Below are positions 21,955 through 22,195 of a stretch of DNA of 22,195 nucleotides, in pieces; within the stretch, counting starts at the first letter, position 1, and each line of letters starts with the position of its first letter. The notes below the pieces were generated by a model. It worked only from the letters and a program-made list of their open reading frames with translations, was not told the DNA's origin and did not search any database. A program made the translations under genes and the position numbers. The stretch is taken from positions 1 through 22,195 of the forward strand of contig JBCCYT010000066.1 of assembly GCA_039188975.1 (NCBI GenBank), given 5' to 3'. Origin of the DNA: UBA11606 sp039188975 (GTDB lineage: Bacteria; Actinomycetota; Acidimicrobiia; Acidimicrobiales; Aldehydirespiratoraceae).

Positions 21955-22195
21955 ATCCGCCGATTCACGCCCTCGGGCACCATCGACGACACGTCACCAC
22001 CGAACTTCGCGATCTCCCGGATGAACTTCGACGCCAAGAACGATGACTTCGACGCCGACGGGATGAACAACGTATGCACCCCCGACACTGCGTTGTTCAT
22101 CTGCGCCATCTGCAGCTCGTTCTCGAAGTCCGACACCGCCCGCAAACCCTTGATGATGAAGCGGGCATCGATGTCACGAGCCAGATCGACGACCA
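21936..22195 (-). CDS. coaD: Phosphopantetheine adenylyltransferase, C-terminal part (cut by window edge)
   Basis: The C-terminal 85 or so codons of CoaD, which makes dephospho-CoA from 4'-phosphopantetheine and ATP in coenzyme A synthesis. Conserved blocks are present: IIKGLRAVSDFENELQMAQMN, then TLFIPSASKSSFLASKFIREIAKFGGDVSSMVPEGV, including the SS-x3-S-K nucleotide-binding segment and the GGDVS turn. The N-terminal TxGH motif lies outside the window. The gene ends in TERFG, and this end is copied in the tandem repeat that follows. The product feeds ACP maturation, whose gene lies about 2.7 kb downstream. Confidence 0.95.
   Translation of the reverse strand, partial: VVDLARDIDARFIIKGLRAVSDFENELQMAQMNNAVSGVHTLFIPSASKSSFLASKFIREIAKFGGDVSSMVPEGVNRRITERFG

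Overview
The window looks like a chromosomal segment of a high-GC actinomycete. Lineage is inferred from gene order and product types only: the run coaD - SepIVA-like - DUF177 - rpmF - plsX - acpP - rnc - mutM-like - smc, read right to left on the minus strand, resembles the conserved actinobacterial cluster (compare Rv2927c-Rv2922c of Mycobacterium tuberculosis). The F420-type luciferase-like oxidoreductase behind smc and the possible leaderless starts fit an acidimicrobial or similar marine actinomycete. I see no tRNA, rRNA, CRISPR array, insertion sequence or phage gene.

Layout, left to right. 1-7530 is an accessory block, all on minus: a large secreted protein (PKD-like plus right-handed beta-helix, cut by the left edge), a 1252-residue HTH/STAND-ATPase/transmembrane/WD40 protein, and a lipoprotein with a TolB-like propeller. 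7580-11238 holds a dimethylglycine/sarcosine dehydrogenase-like flavoprotein and a membrane-anchored metallophosphoesterase, both minus. 11284-12791 is a two-gene plus-strand operon (GNAT acetyltransferase, aminoglycoside-phosphotransferase-like kinase). 12769-22195 is the long minus-strand core cluster: LLM oxidoreductase, smc, mutM-like, rnc, acpP, plsX, rpmF, DUF177, SepIVA-like coiled coil and the 3' part of coaD. No gap without a gene exceeds about 210 bases. The larger gaps (2146-2341, 6101-6180, 10031-10137, 17220-17398, 19266-19471, 20655-20781) carry hairpins, palindromes and possible promoters, listed separately.

How the genes fit together. The right-hand cluster couples coenzyme A synthesis (CoaD), acyl-phosphate formation and acyl carrier protein (PlsX, ACP), ribosome and RNA maturation (L32, RNase III) and chromosome condensation (SMC). 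Several junctions are stop/start overlaps (GTGA or TGATG), so translation is probably coupled. In the left block, three neighbouring proteins are predicted to expose repeat domains outside the cytoplasmic membrane. The STAND protein has the architecture of a transmembrane receptor, with its HTH and ATPase inside and two seven-bladed propellers outside.

The points most worth checking are: a 35-bp tandem duplication between coaD and the SepIVA-like gene that makes a chain of two 12-codon mini-ORFs with overlapping stops and starts; an rnc gene with no ATG/GTG/TTG start ahead of its catalytic core and in frame with acpP; a MutM homologue that has lost nearly all residues known for lesion recognition and catalysis; the transmembrane STAND protein; an abrupt codon-usage break inside the beta-helix gene; and a 27-bp repeat array in the smc tail.
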